NCBI RefSeq assembly: GCF_040796495.1
Contig: NZ_JBFNQN010000012.1
Span: forward strand, 62,001 to 126,000
Source: Kineococcus endophyticus
Lineage (GTDB): Bacteria; Actinomycetota; Actinomycetes; Actinomycetales; Kineococcaceae
Direction: 5' to 3'
Length of the DNA stretch: 64,000 bases
Both the position numbers and the translations under genes were made by a program. Positions 39,093 to 47,649 of the stretch are shown here, in pieces. Within the stretch, counting starts at the first letter, position 1. The number at the start of each line of letters is the position of its first letter. The notes under the pieces were generated by a model. It saw only the letters and a list, made by a program, of their open reading frames with translations, did no database searches and had not been told where the DNA came from.

Positions 39093-39419
39093 TCAGCCGA
39101 CGAACTCCTCGAGCTCCTTGAGGAGGGCGGGCTTGGGGCGGGCCCCGATGATCGTCTTCACGACCTCACCGCCGGAGTACACGTTGAGCGTCGGGATCGA
39201 CGTCACGCCGTACTTCGCGGCGATGCGGGGGTTCTCGTCGGTGTTGACCTTGACGACGGTGAGCTTCTCGCCGTGCTCGGCCGCGATCTCCTCGAGGATC
39301 GGGGCGACCTGGCGGCACGGGCCGCACCAGGGGGCCCAGAAGTCCACGAGGACCGGCTTGTCGGACTGCAGGACGTCGACGTCGAAGGTCGCGTCGGTGG
39401 TGGCGGCGGTGGCGCTCAC
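39093..39419 (-). CDS. trxA: Thioredoxin
   Basis: A 108-residue thioredoxin with the redox motif WAPWCGPCRQ at the usual position (CGPC, about residues 32-35), the cis-Pro loop YGVTSIPTLNVY and the C-terminal GARPKPALLKELEEFV. It reduces protein disulfides using electrons from the adjacent reductase. GTG start; trxB ends 30 bp upstream, and the two are probably one operon together with the sigma-factor genes behind. Confidence 0.97.
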   Translation of the reverse strand: MSATAATTDATFDVDVLQSDKPVLVDFWAPWCGPCRQVAPILEEIAAEHGEKLTVVKVNTDENPRIAAKYGVTSIPTLNVYSGGEVVKTIIGARPKPALLKELEEFVG

Positions 39420-39449
39420 GGGGTTCCTCTCGTTCTCGTGCGGGACGGG

Positions 39450-40493
39450 TCAGTGCTGGGGGCGCTCGACGGTCTCGGCCGTCGGGACGTCCGGGTCGGT
39501 CTCCTCGCGCGCGGGCTGCTCCTCGAGGCCGGCGTCGCCGCGGGCGGCGAGGAACTTCTCGGCGTCCAGGGCGGCGGAGCAACCCATGCCGGCCGCCGTG
39601 ATGGCCTGCATGTACTCGTGGTCGACGACGTCGCCGGCGGCGAAGACGCCCGCGATGTTCGTCCGGGTGCTGCGGCCCTCCACGAGGACGAAGCCGTTCT
39701 CGTCCAGGTCGACCTGACCCTTGACGAGGTCGGTGCGCGGTTCGTGGCCGATCGCGATGAAGAGCGCGGTGGCGGCCATCTCGCGGGTCTCACCGGTCAC
39801 GGTGTCGCGCAGCGTGAGGCCCTCGACCTTCGTGTCACCCGTGATGCCGACGACCTCGGAGTTCCAGGCGAAGGAGATCTTGGGGTTCTCCTCGGCGCGC
39901 TTGGCCATGATCCGGGAGGCGCGCAGCTCCTCACGACGGTGCACGATCGTCACCGAGCGGGCGAAGCGGGTGAGGAAGGTGGCCTCCTCGACGGCGGAGT
40001 CGCCCCCACCGACGACGACGATGTCCTGCTCGCGGAAGAAGAACCCGTCGCACGTGGCGCACCAGCTGACACCGCGGCCGGACAGGCGCTTCTCGTCGGG
40101 CAGGCCGAGCTCGCGGTAGGCCGACCCGAGGGCGAGGATCACGGCGTGGGCGCGGTACGTCTCGCCGCCGCCCGTGGTGACCTCCTTGACGTCCCCGTCG
40201 AGGCGGACGTCGACGACGTCGTCCGTGACGAGCTCGGCGCCGAAGCGCTCGGCCTGGGACCGCATGTTGTCCATGAGGTCCGGGCCCATGATCCCCTCGG
40301 GGAAACCGGGGAAGTTCTCGACCTCGGTCGTGTTCATGAGGGCGCCGCCGGCGGTGACGGAGCCCTCGAAGACCAGGGGCTTCAGCTCCGCGCGGGCCGC
40401 GTAGAGGGCGGCGGTGTACCCGGCCGGCCCCGAGCCCACGACGATGACGTTGCGGACGTCCTGCGGAGTGGCCCCGTTGCTGGACTCGCTCAC
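39450..40493 (-). CDS. trxB: Thioredoxin reductase
   Basis: A 347-residue low-Mr flavoprotein. FAD site [20 protein letters not shown], redox pair [13 protein letters not shown] (CATC), NADPH site [18 protein letters not shown], and the second FAD motif [20 protein letters not shown]. It passes electrons from NADPH to thioredoxin. A C-terminal acidic tail of about 35 residues after the conserved core is extra. GTG start. The order trxA-trxB behind sigM matches mycobacteria, where SigM-type regulators are linked to redox stress. Confidence 0.97.
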   Translation of the reverse strand: MSESSNGATPQDVRNVIVVGSGPAGYTAALYAARAELKPLVFEGSVTAGGALMNTTEVENFPGFPEGIMGPDLMDNMRSQAERFGAELVTDDVVDVRLDGDVKEVTTGGGETYRAHAVILALGSAYRELGLPDEKRLSGRGVSWCATCDGFFFREQDIVVVGGGDSAVEEATFLTRFARSVTIVHRREELRASRIMAKRAEENPKISFAWNSEVVGITGDTKVEGLTLRDTVTGETREMAATALFIAIGHEPRTDLVKGQVDLDENGFVLVEGRSTRTNIAGVFAAGDVVDHEYMQAITAAGMGCSAALDAEKFLAARGDAGLEEQPAREETDPDVPTAETVERPQH

Positions 40494-40622
40494 CTGTGCG
40501 GACCTGCTTCCCTCGATCGGTGCCGGGCCCCGCGAGCCGGGATCCCGTGCTGTCTGCTCAACCGATCGTAGGGGTCCGCTGTTCCCCGCCCCGCGGTGCC
40601 GGGGGAGCCGCTCGGGGGCCCG

Positions 40623-41423
40623 TCAGGGCACGGGGACCGTGCTCAGCGCGGGCTCGCCGGGCGTGCAGTCGAGCGCTACGACGACCACCTCGGCGGCGTC
40701 GGCGGTCTTGTGCACGACGAACGCGGCGGGTCGGGACTGCCAGGAGGCGATCTCGACCGCGAGGACGGAGTCGGGGGCGACCCCGAGCTGCTTGGTGCAG
40801 GCCAGGGCGCGCTCGGCGGCCGGACGCTGGGACTCGTCGGTCGTGGCGAGCGGGGCTCCCGGCGACTCCGTCGACTGCGGCGCGTTGAGCATCGTGGGCT
40901 TGCGGCTCGTGGTGTCCGCGCCCGGGGTCGCGTCGTCGGCTGCGCCCTGCGGGGCGGAGGTGTCCTGCGCCTCCTGGCCCAGCACGTCCTCGCCGAGGTC
41001 GCGCACGGCCGCCGCGTCGGCGTAGTCGCGTCCGCTCAGCAGCACCTCCGCGGACTCCGGGACGGACTCCGGGGACGCGGACGCCGCAGCCACCGCGCCG
41101 GCACCGGCCGCTCCGCCGCTGGAGGCGGAGTCGGAGCCGGGGGTGCCCTGGAGGCCGACGAGCACGGCGCCGCCACCGACCACGGCGATCCCCGCCGCGG
41201 CGGCCAGGACGCGGGGCAGGCGGGTCCGCCAGGACGGGTGACGCCGCTCGGCGTGCTCGGTCAGGGACGTGACGGGGGTGGCGGGTCGCGCCGCGCGCAG
41301 CGCCTCGTCGAGGCGGGCGACGACGTCGTCCGGCATGGGCCCGACGTCGGCCGCCGAGCGCAGCAGGTCGCGCACGCGGCGCTCCTGCGCGTCGAGCTCC
41401 TCGCCGTCGAACTCACCACTCAC
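40623..41423 (-). CDS. Anti-sigma-like membrane protein
   Basis: A 266-residue protein with a cytoplasmic N-terminus of about 75 residues (helical, DDVVARLDEALRAARPATPV), one membrane helix (RVLAAAAGIAVVGGGAVLVGL) and an extracytoplasmic Ala/Ser-rich region ending in a small domain with two Cys (ALACTKQLG and VALDCTPGE). This is the layout of the SigM anti-sigma factor RsmM (Rv3912). No zinc-binding HxxxCxxC motif is present. GTG 41423 was chosen because GGGAGG lies 9 nt before it; TTG 41441 and GTG 41432 are [12 protein letters not shown]. Confidence 0.78.
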   Translation of the reverse strand: MSGEFDGEELDAQERRVRDLLRSAADVGPMPDDVVARLDEALRAARPATPVTSLTEHAERRHPSWRTRLPRVLAAAAGIAVVGGGAVLVGLQGTPGSDSASSGGAAGAGAVAAASASPESVPESAEVLLSGRDYADAAAVRDLGEDVLGQEAQDTSAPQGAADDATPGADTTSRKPTMLNAPQSTESPGAPLATTDESQRPAAERALACTKQLGVAPDSVLAVEIASWQSRPAAFVVHKTADAAEVVVVALDCTPGEPALSTVPVP

Positions 41424-41510
41424 CGTGGACACGCCTCCCAAGGGTGGATCCGGTCGTCGGTCCCTGAACGGGGACTCGGGGGGAACGGGGGGTGTGACGC
41501 GGGGTGCGGC

Positions 41511-42101
41511 TCACCGGTTCCCTCCGGGCTGCAGGATCTCGGCCAGCGCGAGCCGCCCCCGGGAGCAGCGGGACTTCACGGTCCCGACGGCCACGCCGAG
41601 CACCTGGGCCGCCTCGGCGACGGGCACGTCGTACATGTCGACGAGGACGAGGGCCGCGCGCTGCGCCTCGGGCAGGCGCGCGAGGGCGGCCGTGACGTCG
41701 AGCTGGGCCTCCACGTGGGGCGTGGCGTCCTCGACGACGGCGAGGGCCGCGCCGGTGCGCACACCGTCCTCCCCGGCCCCGACCTCCTCCTCCAGCGGAC
41801 GGGTCGGGCGCACGGCCCGGCGCCGGGCCCGGTCCAGGCAGGCGTTCACGACGATGCGGTGCAGCCAGGTGGTGACGGCCGAGTCGCCGCGGAAGCGGTC
41901 GGCGGCGCGCAGGGCGGACACGAGGGCGTCCTGGACGGCGTCCGCGGCCTCCTCGCGGTCGCCCGTCGTGCGCAGGGCGACGGCCCACAGCCGGTCCCGG
42001 TGGCGGCGCACGACCTCGCCGAAGGCGTCCGGGTCGCCCGCGACGTGCGCGGCGACGAGCTCGGCGTCGGTCCGCGGGTCCTGGGCCCCCGCGGCCGTCA
42101 C
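41511..42101 (-). CDS. sigM: ECF RNA polymerase sigma factor SigM
   Basis: A 196-residue ECF sigma factor. Region 2: GDPDAFGEVVRRHRDRLWAV, ADAVQDALVSALRAADRFRG and VTTWLHRIVVNACLDRARRR. Region 4: RLPEAQRAALVLVDMYDVPV and AAQVLGVAVGTVKSRCSRGR. A 30-residue acidic linker joins them. The order sigM, anti-sigma, trxB, trxA equals Rv3911-Rv3914 of Mycobacterium tuberculosis, which supports the name. The GTG start overlaps the stop of the pseudokinase gene (GTGA). Confidence 0.9.
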   Translation of the reverse strand: MTAAGAQDPRTDAELVAAHVAGDPDAFGEVVRRHRDRLWAVALRTTGDREEAADAVQDALVSALRAADRFRGDSAVTTWLHRIVVNACLDRARRRAVRPTRPLEEEVGAGEDGVRTGAALAVVEDATPHVEAQLDVTAALARLPEAQRAALVLVDMYDVPVAEAAQVLGVAVGTVKSRCSRGRLALAEILQPGGNR

Positions 42102-43783
42102 GAGGCGGGTGTGCCGGTGACGGCGATCTCGGCGACCGAGGCCCGGAACACCCCGTCCGTCGTCGGCAGCTGGGTGAACCACACGACCAGCCACCGGGTG
42201 CGGACCGGCTGCGCCGGGGTCAGCGTCTGCTGGCCGCCCGCGGGGGCCGTCGCCACGGGCTGGGACCCGTCCAGCGCGGGACCGGGCGCGGTGAGCAGCG
42301 ACACCGACCCGCCCTCGCCGCCGTCGGTGAGGGCGACGGAGGACACCTGCACCTCGGCGCCGAGGTCGAGGAGCAGGCCCATGCCGTCCTTGAGCCCGCC
42401 GAAGGCCGCGGAGTTGTAGCGCTGGCTCTCCCACGCCGTCGACGGGTCGCCGTCGACGGCCCGGGCCGCCGTCTGCGAGTTCTCCCCACCGCCCTGCGGG
42501 TCGAGGGCGGAGACCGCCGCGACGGGCAGGAGGGCGGGCGCGGCGGCGGGGGCGCTGCTCGTGGGGCTCGTCGTGTCCGGTGCCTCCGACGAGGGGGCCG
42601 GGACGGCCGGTGCCGACGCCGCCGGGGCGGGGGTTTGCTCGCTCGTGCTGCGGGGGGCGCCGATCCCGCTGAGCTGCCACAGCGCGAGCACGAGGCCGGC
42701 GGCCACGACCGCGCCGAGGATCCCGAGGACCAGGCGCGAGTCGTCGCGGGGCGGGCGGGCTGTGGAGTGGGGGCGGGTGAAGGGCACCGGGGGCTCGGCC
42801 TCGGGGACGACCTCGTCGCGGTTCTTCAGCCGGCCGCGGACGGCGGCCGTCGCCGCCTCGCCCCGCATCCGGCGCAGCGTCTCGTCGAAGACGTCCATCG
42901 ACCAGGGCGCGAGCTGCAGGGCGAGCTCGGCCGGGTCGCGCGGGCCGTCCTCGTGGGGGCCGAACGTCACGACGCACAAGGTGTCGAGGTCGTTCGGCAC
43001 GTCCGGACGGATGTCCTTGGGCGGCAACGGCTTCCCGTCACCCGTGGGGGCTTCCGGCAGCGCCGCGCAGGGGGCGAGCCCCTCCAGGGACGGCCACCGG
43101 CCCACGAGCCCGGCGTACACGAGGGCCACCAGGCCGACGGCGTCGGCACGGTTGGCCAGCGCCGCCGCGCGCGCCGCGGACACGGCTGGCGGGTCGACCT
43201 CCAGGGCGGCCTCGACGCCCACCCCGCGCACGCGGACCACGCCCTCGGGGTCGAGCAGGACGTCGTCGGGCGTCAGGCGGGTGTGGTGCAGACCGCGGCG
43301 GGCGGCGGCGTCGAGGGCCGTCGCGACCTCGCCGACGAGGGCGCGGACCGCCGCCGGGCGCAGGGGCCCCGAGCGCAGCAGGTCCGTCATCGTCGAGCCC
43401 TCGACCGCCTCCTCGACCACGTAGACCGTGGCGGCGCCGGGGGTCGACGGGTCCTCGTCGGTGCCGGCGTCGAGGATGCGGGGCACGTGCGGGTCGTTGA
43501 GCATGGCGGCGCGACGGGCGGCGTCGAGGAACTCCTTGGCCCGCGGGTCCGTGGCCGGCAGCGTCCGCACGCGCACGGGCCGGTCCAGCGTCAGGTCGCG
43601 GCCGAGGTACTCGCTCGTGCCGAGGTCCGTCTGCACCGACAGCTCGCGGTCGAGGAGGTAGCGGTCGGCCACCCGCCCGGCGCCCGTGTCCCGGTCCGTG
43701 CTGCGGCCCGCCCCGTCCAGACCTACCCCCTGCGTCTCGTCCGCGTGCCTGCGTGCACGCGGTGACCGTGTCGTCGCTCCCAT
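42098..43783 (-). CDS. MviN-type pseudokinase, single-pass membrane protein
   Basis: A 561-residue protein with an N-terminal kinase-like domain, one membrane helix (RLVLGILGAVVAAGLVLALW, about 350-370), a Ser/Pro/Ala-rich linker and a C-terminal discoidin-like beta domain (VDGDPSTAWESQRYNSAAFG, GLLLDLGAEVQVSSVALTDG). The kinase core is inactive: the HRD motif reads H-H-T-R-L-T, DFG reads V-R-G-V, and the VAIK Lys is absent. This matches the C-terminal part of mycobacterial MurJ/MviN (Rv3910), where it is fused to the flippase. Here it is a separate gene next to sigM, and murJ lies 2.2 kb away on the other strand. Confidence 0.85.
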   Translation of the reverse strand: MGATTRSPRARRHADETQGVGLDGAGRSTDRDTGAGRVADRYLLDRELSVQTDLGTSEYLGRDLTLDRPVRVRTLPATDPRAKEFLDAARRAAMLNDPHVPRILDAGTDEDPSTPGAATVYVVEEAVEGSTMTDLLRSGPLRPAAVRALVGEVATALDAAARRGLHHTRLTPDDVLLDPEGVVRVRGVGVEAALEVDPPAVSAARAAALANRADAVGLVALVYAGLVGRWPSLEGLAPCAALPEAPTGDGKPLPPKDIRPDVPNDLDTLCVVTFGPHEDGPRDPAELALQLAPWSMDVFDETLRRMRGEAATAAVRGRLKNRDEVVPEAEPPVPFTRPHSTARPPRDDSRLVLGILGAVVAAGLVLALWQLSGIGAPRSTSEQTPAPAASAPAVPAPSSEAPDTTSPTSSAPAAAPALLPVAAVSALDPQGGGENSQTAARAVDGDPSTAWESQRYNSAAFGGLKDGMGLLLDLGAEVQVSSVALTDGGEGGSVSLLTAPGPALDGSQPVATAPAGGQQTLTPAQPVRTRWLVVWFTQLPTTDGVFRASVAEIAVTGTPAS

Positions 43784-43850
43784 GCTAGGGCGCGCGCGGC
43801 CCATCCCGGTTCGGCGCGCGGCGGCTGCGGGCCACGCCCAGGATGGCCGC

Positions 43851-44783
43851 GTGAGCAGCTCCCTGGGACGTGGCCTGCGCGGTGGTCTGGCGGCCGGTGC
43901 CGTCGGGACCGCCGTCCTGAACGCCGTGACGTACGCCGACATGGCCTGGCGCGGCCGGGACGCGAGCACGATGCCCGCGGACGTCGTCGACGCGCTGGCC
44001 GAGCGGCTGGGCACCGAGGTCGGGGGGTCGCGCGGGGAACGCACCAACCGCCGGACGGCGCTCGCGGCCCTGACCGGCACCGCCGCCGGGCTGGGGGTGG
44101 GCGCACTCGTCGGGACGGCGCGCGCCGCCGGGCTGCGCTTGCCGCCCGTCGTCGGCGGTGTGGTCACTGGGGCGCTGGCCCTGGCCGCGACCGACGGACC
44201 CGCGCACGCGCTCGGCGTCACGGACGTGCGCGAGTGGACGGGGCAGGACTGGGTGGCCGACGCCGTGCCGCACCTCGCCTTCGGCCTCGCCGCCCACTCG
44301 ACCCTCCGCCTGGTCGACCGGCGGCCAGAGGAGGGGTCCACTGCCGTCGTCGACCAGCCCACACGGGCGTCGGCGGGCCTGGTGGCGCGCAGCGCCCTGC
44401 TCGGAGTCGCCGCGGGGGGCCGCAGCTCCCTCGGCCTGGCGGGACCGGCGCTGACCGGCGGGAACACCGTCGCCAAGCTGGGCACCCTCGCCGCCGTCGG
44501 TGCCGAGGTCGTCGCGGACAAGAACCCGGCGACCCCGAGCCGGCTGACGGCCGCGGGGCTGCCCGCCCGCATCGCCTCGGGCGCCGGCGGAGCGCTCGCC
44601 CTCGCCAAGCGCGACCACCAGCGCGCGCTCGTCCCGGTCGTCGCGGGGGCCGTGGGCGCGCTGGCCGGCTCGCTCCTCGGGGCGGCGTGGCGTGCGGGGG
44701 CGGCGGAGGTCGTGCCGGACTGGCAGGCCGCGGTCGTCGAGGACGTCGCCAGCTTCACGCTGGCCGTGCTCGCCTCCCGCTAG
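43851..44783 (+). CDS. Membrane protein with DUF4126-like C-terminus
   Basis: A 310-residue hydrophobic protein in two parts. Residues 1-165 (GGLAAGAVGTAVLNAVTYAD, AVPHLAFGLAAHSTLRLV) resemble a conserved actinobacterial membrane protein of unknown function. Residues 180-310 resemble DUF4126: RSALLGVAAGGRSSLGLAGP, EVVADKNPATPSRLTAAGLP, RIASGAGGALALA. The assignment is from memory of the family pattern. GTG start with weak GGATGG. Divergent from the pseudokinase gene. The stop TAG shares the palindrome CTAG with the stop of the convergent NlpC/P60 gene. Confidence 0.72.
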   Translation: MSSSLGRGLRGGLAAGAVGTAVLNAVTYADMAWRGRDASTMPADVVDALAERLGTEVGGSRGERTNRRTALAALTGTAAGLGVGALVGTARAAGLRLPPVVGGVVTGALALAATDGPAHALGVTDVREWTGQDWVADAVPHLAFGLAAHSTLRLVDRRPEEGSTAVVDQPTRASAGLVARSALLGVAAGGRSSLGLAGPALTGGNTVAKLGTLAAVGAEVVADKNPATPSRLTAAGLPARIASGAGGALALAKRDHQRALVPVVAGAVGALAGSLLGAAWRAGAAEVVPDWQAAVVEDVASFTLAVLASR

Positions 44784-45889
44784 GAGGGGCGGACCGCGCC
44801 GAACAGCCCGGGCATGGCCACACCGGCGACGCGCACGACGTCCCCGGTGTGCGGGGCGTGCAGGACCTTGCCGCCGCCCAGGTACAGCGCGACGTGGTGG
44901 ATCGTCGACGGGTCCGAGCCGTTGGCGTAGAACACCAGGTCACCGGGCTGCAGCTGGTCCAGCGGCACCTTCGGCAGTCCCGCGTACTGCTGGCGGGACG
45001 TGCGCGGGATCGGCACGCCCGCCTGGGCGTAGGCCCACTGCGTCAGCCCGGAGCAGTCGAACGTCGTCGGCCCGGTCGCGCCCCAGACGTACGACATGCC
45101 CTCGCGGGTGTGCGCGGCGGCGATGGCACCCAGCGCGGCGGTCGAGGCGTTCGCCACGGCGTCGGCGACCCCCGCCGTGGAGTCGCCCGCGTCGGCGACC
45201 CCGGCGGCCGCGGCCTGCTGGGCCGCGGCGGCGAGGGCGGCCTGCCGGGCCTCTTCCTCCTCCTTCGCGACGGCGTCCCGCACCGCGGCGTCGGCCGCGT
45301 CGAGGAGCTGCTGCTGACGGGCCAGGGCCGTCGTGACCTCGGTCCTCGCCGCCTGCGCGGCCCGCTCGGCGGCGGTCTTGTCCCGCCGCACCTCCTGCAG
45401 GTGGGCCTCGGCCGCGGTCGCGTCGGTGCGGGCGGTGACGGCCCGGGTGAGGGTGGACTCGCCGTCGGCGACCACGGTCGCGGCGACGGCGGCGGACCGC
45501 GCGGCGCTCGCGGCCTGGTCCAGGTCACCGCTCGTCAGCAGGCCGAGGCCCGAGGACAGCCCGGCGGGCAGCGAGGGTCCGGCCATGTAGAGGGAGCGGA
45601 CGCGGCGGGTCGCGGCGGTGGCGGCGGCGCTGCTCGTCCCCTGGGCGGCGTCGAGCGCGGCTTGGGCGCGGACCTCCTCGGAGATCGCGCGGGAGGTGTC
45701 GTCGACGGCGGTGTCGTAGGCCTCGGTCGCGATCGACTGCTGCAGCTGCAGGGCCTGCACGGACGTGCGCAGCGCGTCGGCCTGGGTCTGCAGCGTGCGG
45801 CTGCGGGGTTCGGCGTGCGCACCGGCCACGGGCGCCGCCAGCGAGAGCGCCAACGCACCCGCCGCCACGACCCGACCGAGGTTCTTCAC
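44780..45889 (-). CDS. NlpC/P60 peptidoglycan hydrolase (RipA-like)
   Basis: A 369-residue secreted cell-wall hydrolase. Signal peptide about residues 1-27 (LGRVVAAGALALSLAAPVAG, cleavage after AHA), then a long Ala/Glu-rich coiled coil to about residue 235, then the C-terminal NlpC/P60 domain with FDCSGLTQWAY (Cys nucleophile), STIHHVALYLG (His) and VLHAPHTGDVV (third residue His). It likely cleaves the D-Glu-mDAP bond of peptide stems; the coiled coil probably keeps it inhibited until an FtsX-like partner engages. GTG start, divergent from murJ 89 bp away. Confidence 0.93.
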   Translation of the reverse strand: MKNLGRVVAAGALALSLAAPVAGAHAEPRSRTLQTQADALRTSVQALQLQQSIATEAYDTAVDDTSRAISEEVRAQAALDAAQGTSSAAATAATRRVRSLYMAGPSLPAGLSSGLGLLTSGDLDQAASAARSAAVAATVVADGESTLTRAVTARTDATAAEAHLQEVRRDKTAAERAAQAARTEVTTALARQQQLLDAADAAVRDAVAKEEEEARQAALAAAAQQAAAAGVADAGDSTAGVADAVANASTAALGAIAAAHTREGMSYVWGATGPTTFDCSGLTQWAYAQAGVPIPRTSRQQYAGLPKVPLDQLQPGDLVFYANGSDPSTIHHVALYLGGGKVLHAPHTGDVVRVAGVAMPGLFGAVRPS

Positions 45890-45978
45890 CGTGGTGAGGT
45901 CGTCACCGCGTGTGAAGACCTTGACCGGACCGGGGACGCGATGACCCGGACGGCGCAGGCATCGGCCACCATCGAGGC

Positions 45979-47649
45979 GTGAGCGCAGCCCCCGACCAGA
46001 CGGCCGTCCCGGACGAGTCCAAGGCCTCCCTCGCCCGGTCCAGCGCCCTCATGGCCAGCGGGACGCTGGTGTCGCGGGTCCTCGGGTTCGTCCGGGTGGC
46101 CCTGCTCGCCTCGGCCATCGGCGGCGCAGCGGCCGGGGTGGGCGGCCAGGTGTTCGACGTTGCGAACAAGGCGCCCAACAACTTCTACATCCTCGTCGCG
46201 GGGGGCGTCCTCAACGCCGTCCTCGTCCCGCAGATCGTGCGAGCGTTCAAGCTGCCGGACGGCGGCAAGGACTTCGTCGACCGGCTCATCACCCTCGCCC
46301 TGCTCGTCATGGCCGGCGCGACGGTGCTCATCACCCTGTGCGCGCCCCTGGTCGTCCGGTTGTACGCCGACAAGTGGAACGACGACTGGCTCGCGCTCGG
46401 CACCGCCATGGCCTTCTGGTGCCTGCCGCAGGTGTTCTTCTACGGGCTCTACACGGTGCTCGGGCAGGTGCTCAACGCGCGCGGCAGCTTCGGGCCCTTC
46501 ATGTGGGCCCCGGTCGTCAACAACGTCGTGGCGATCGGCGGGACGGTCGCCTTCCTCGCGCTGTACCCGGGCGGTGAGGGGTACTCCGCCAGCGCCTGGA
46601 CCCCCGAGATGATCGCGTTGCTGGCCGGCACGGCGACGGCTGGGGTGGCGCTGCAGGCGCTCGTGCTCCTGTGGCCGCTGCACCGGATCGGCTTCCGCTA
46701 CCGACCGCGCCTCGGCTTCCGAGGCATCGGCTTGCGCAGCGCGGGCCGGGTGGCGGGTTGGACCTTCGCGGGGGTCGCAGTGGGGCAGGTGGCGTTCATC
46801 CCGACCTCGAAGGTCATGACATCCGCCGGTTACGCGCTCAACGAGGCAGGGGTCAACGGGGCGTCGGGCAACTCCTACAGCTACGCGTACCTGCTGTTCA
46901 TGCTGCCCCACTCGCTGGTCGCGGTGTCCCTGGTGACCGCCCTCTTCACACGTCTGAGCCGGTCGGCCGTGGCGGGCGACGTCGCTGCCGTCCGGCGGGA
47001 CTTCTCGACGGGCGCCCGGACCGTGGCGGCCGCCGGAGCGTTGGCCACCGCGGCTTTCGTCAGCCTGGGGCCGGCCGTCGGTGGCGCGATGTTCTCGGCA
47101 CACCCGATCGGTGAGGTGCTCGTGGCCATGACGATCGGTCTCGTCCCGTTCAGCGTGACCTACCTCGTGCAGCGCGTGTTCTACGCCTACGAGGACGCTC
47201 GGACGCCGTTCGTGGTCCAGGTGGTGGTCGCCGTGGTCACCTCCATCGGCAACCTGGTCTGCTACTTCGTCCTCGAGCCCCGGTGGCAGGTCATCGGCAT
47301 CGGGGCCTTCATGAGCCTGGCCAACGTCGTGGGCTGCGTCCTGGGACTCGTGCTGCTGCGGCGGCGGCTGCGGTCCCTCGACGGCGGAGGCATCGACGGC
47401 CATCTCCTGCTGCGGACGCTCGTGCGGCTGCTGATCATCTCGGCGGTCGCAGCGACCGTGGGCTGGGCCGTCTCGCTCGGTGGTGAGCGGCTGGGCGACG
47501 GTCGCGCCGCGGACCTCGCCGTCGTCCTCGTCGGCGGGGTCGTCGTCCTCGTCGTCTTCGCGGTCCTGTGCCGGCTCATGCGCGTGCGCGAGCTGGACGA
47601 CCTGGTGAGCCCGCTACTGCGCCGGCTGCCCGGGCTCGGCCGGCGCTGA
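45979..47649 (+). CDS. murJ: Lipid II flippase MurJ
   Basis: A 556-residue polytopic MurJ with about 14-15 membrane segments. The first helix LMASGTLVSRVLGFVRVALL matches the family signature GTxxSRxxGxxR; further segments include NNFYILVAGGVLNAVLVPQI and a Tyr/Asn-rich loop near residue 295. It moves lipid II across the membrane for peptidoglycan synthesis. The C-terminus ends just after the last helix: no pseudokinase is fused, unlike mycobacterial MurJ. GTG start. Its last 36 bp overlap the convergent DUF6049 gene. Confidence 0.93.
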   Translation: MSAAPDQTAVPDESKASLARSSALMASGTLVSRVLGFVRVALLASAIGGAAAGVGGQVFDVANKAPNNFYILVAGGVLNAVLVPQIVRAFKLPDGGKDFVDRLITLALLVMAGATVLITLCAPLVVRLYADKWNDDWLALGTAMAFWCLPQVFFYGLYTVLGQVLNARGSFGPFMWAPVVNNVVAIGGTVAFLALYPGGEGYSASAWTPEMIALLAGTATAGVALQALVLLWPLHRIGFRYRPRLGFRGIGLRSAGRVAGWTFAGVAVGQVAFIPTSKVMTSAGYALNEAGVNGASGNSYSYAYLLFMLPHSLVAVSLVTALFTRLSRSAVAGDVAAVRRDFSTGARTVAAAGALATAAFVSLGPAVGGAMFSAHPIGEVLVAMTIGLVPFSVTYLVQRVFYAYEDARTPFVVQVVVAVVTSIGNLVCYFVLEPRWQVIGIGAFMSLANVVGCVLGLVLLRRRLRSLDGGGIDGHLLLRTLVRLLIISAVAATVGWAVSLGGERLGDGRAADLAVVLVGGVVVLVVFAVLCRLMRVRELDDLVSPLLRRLPGLGRR

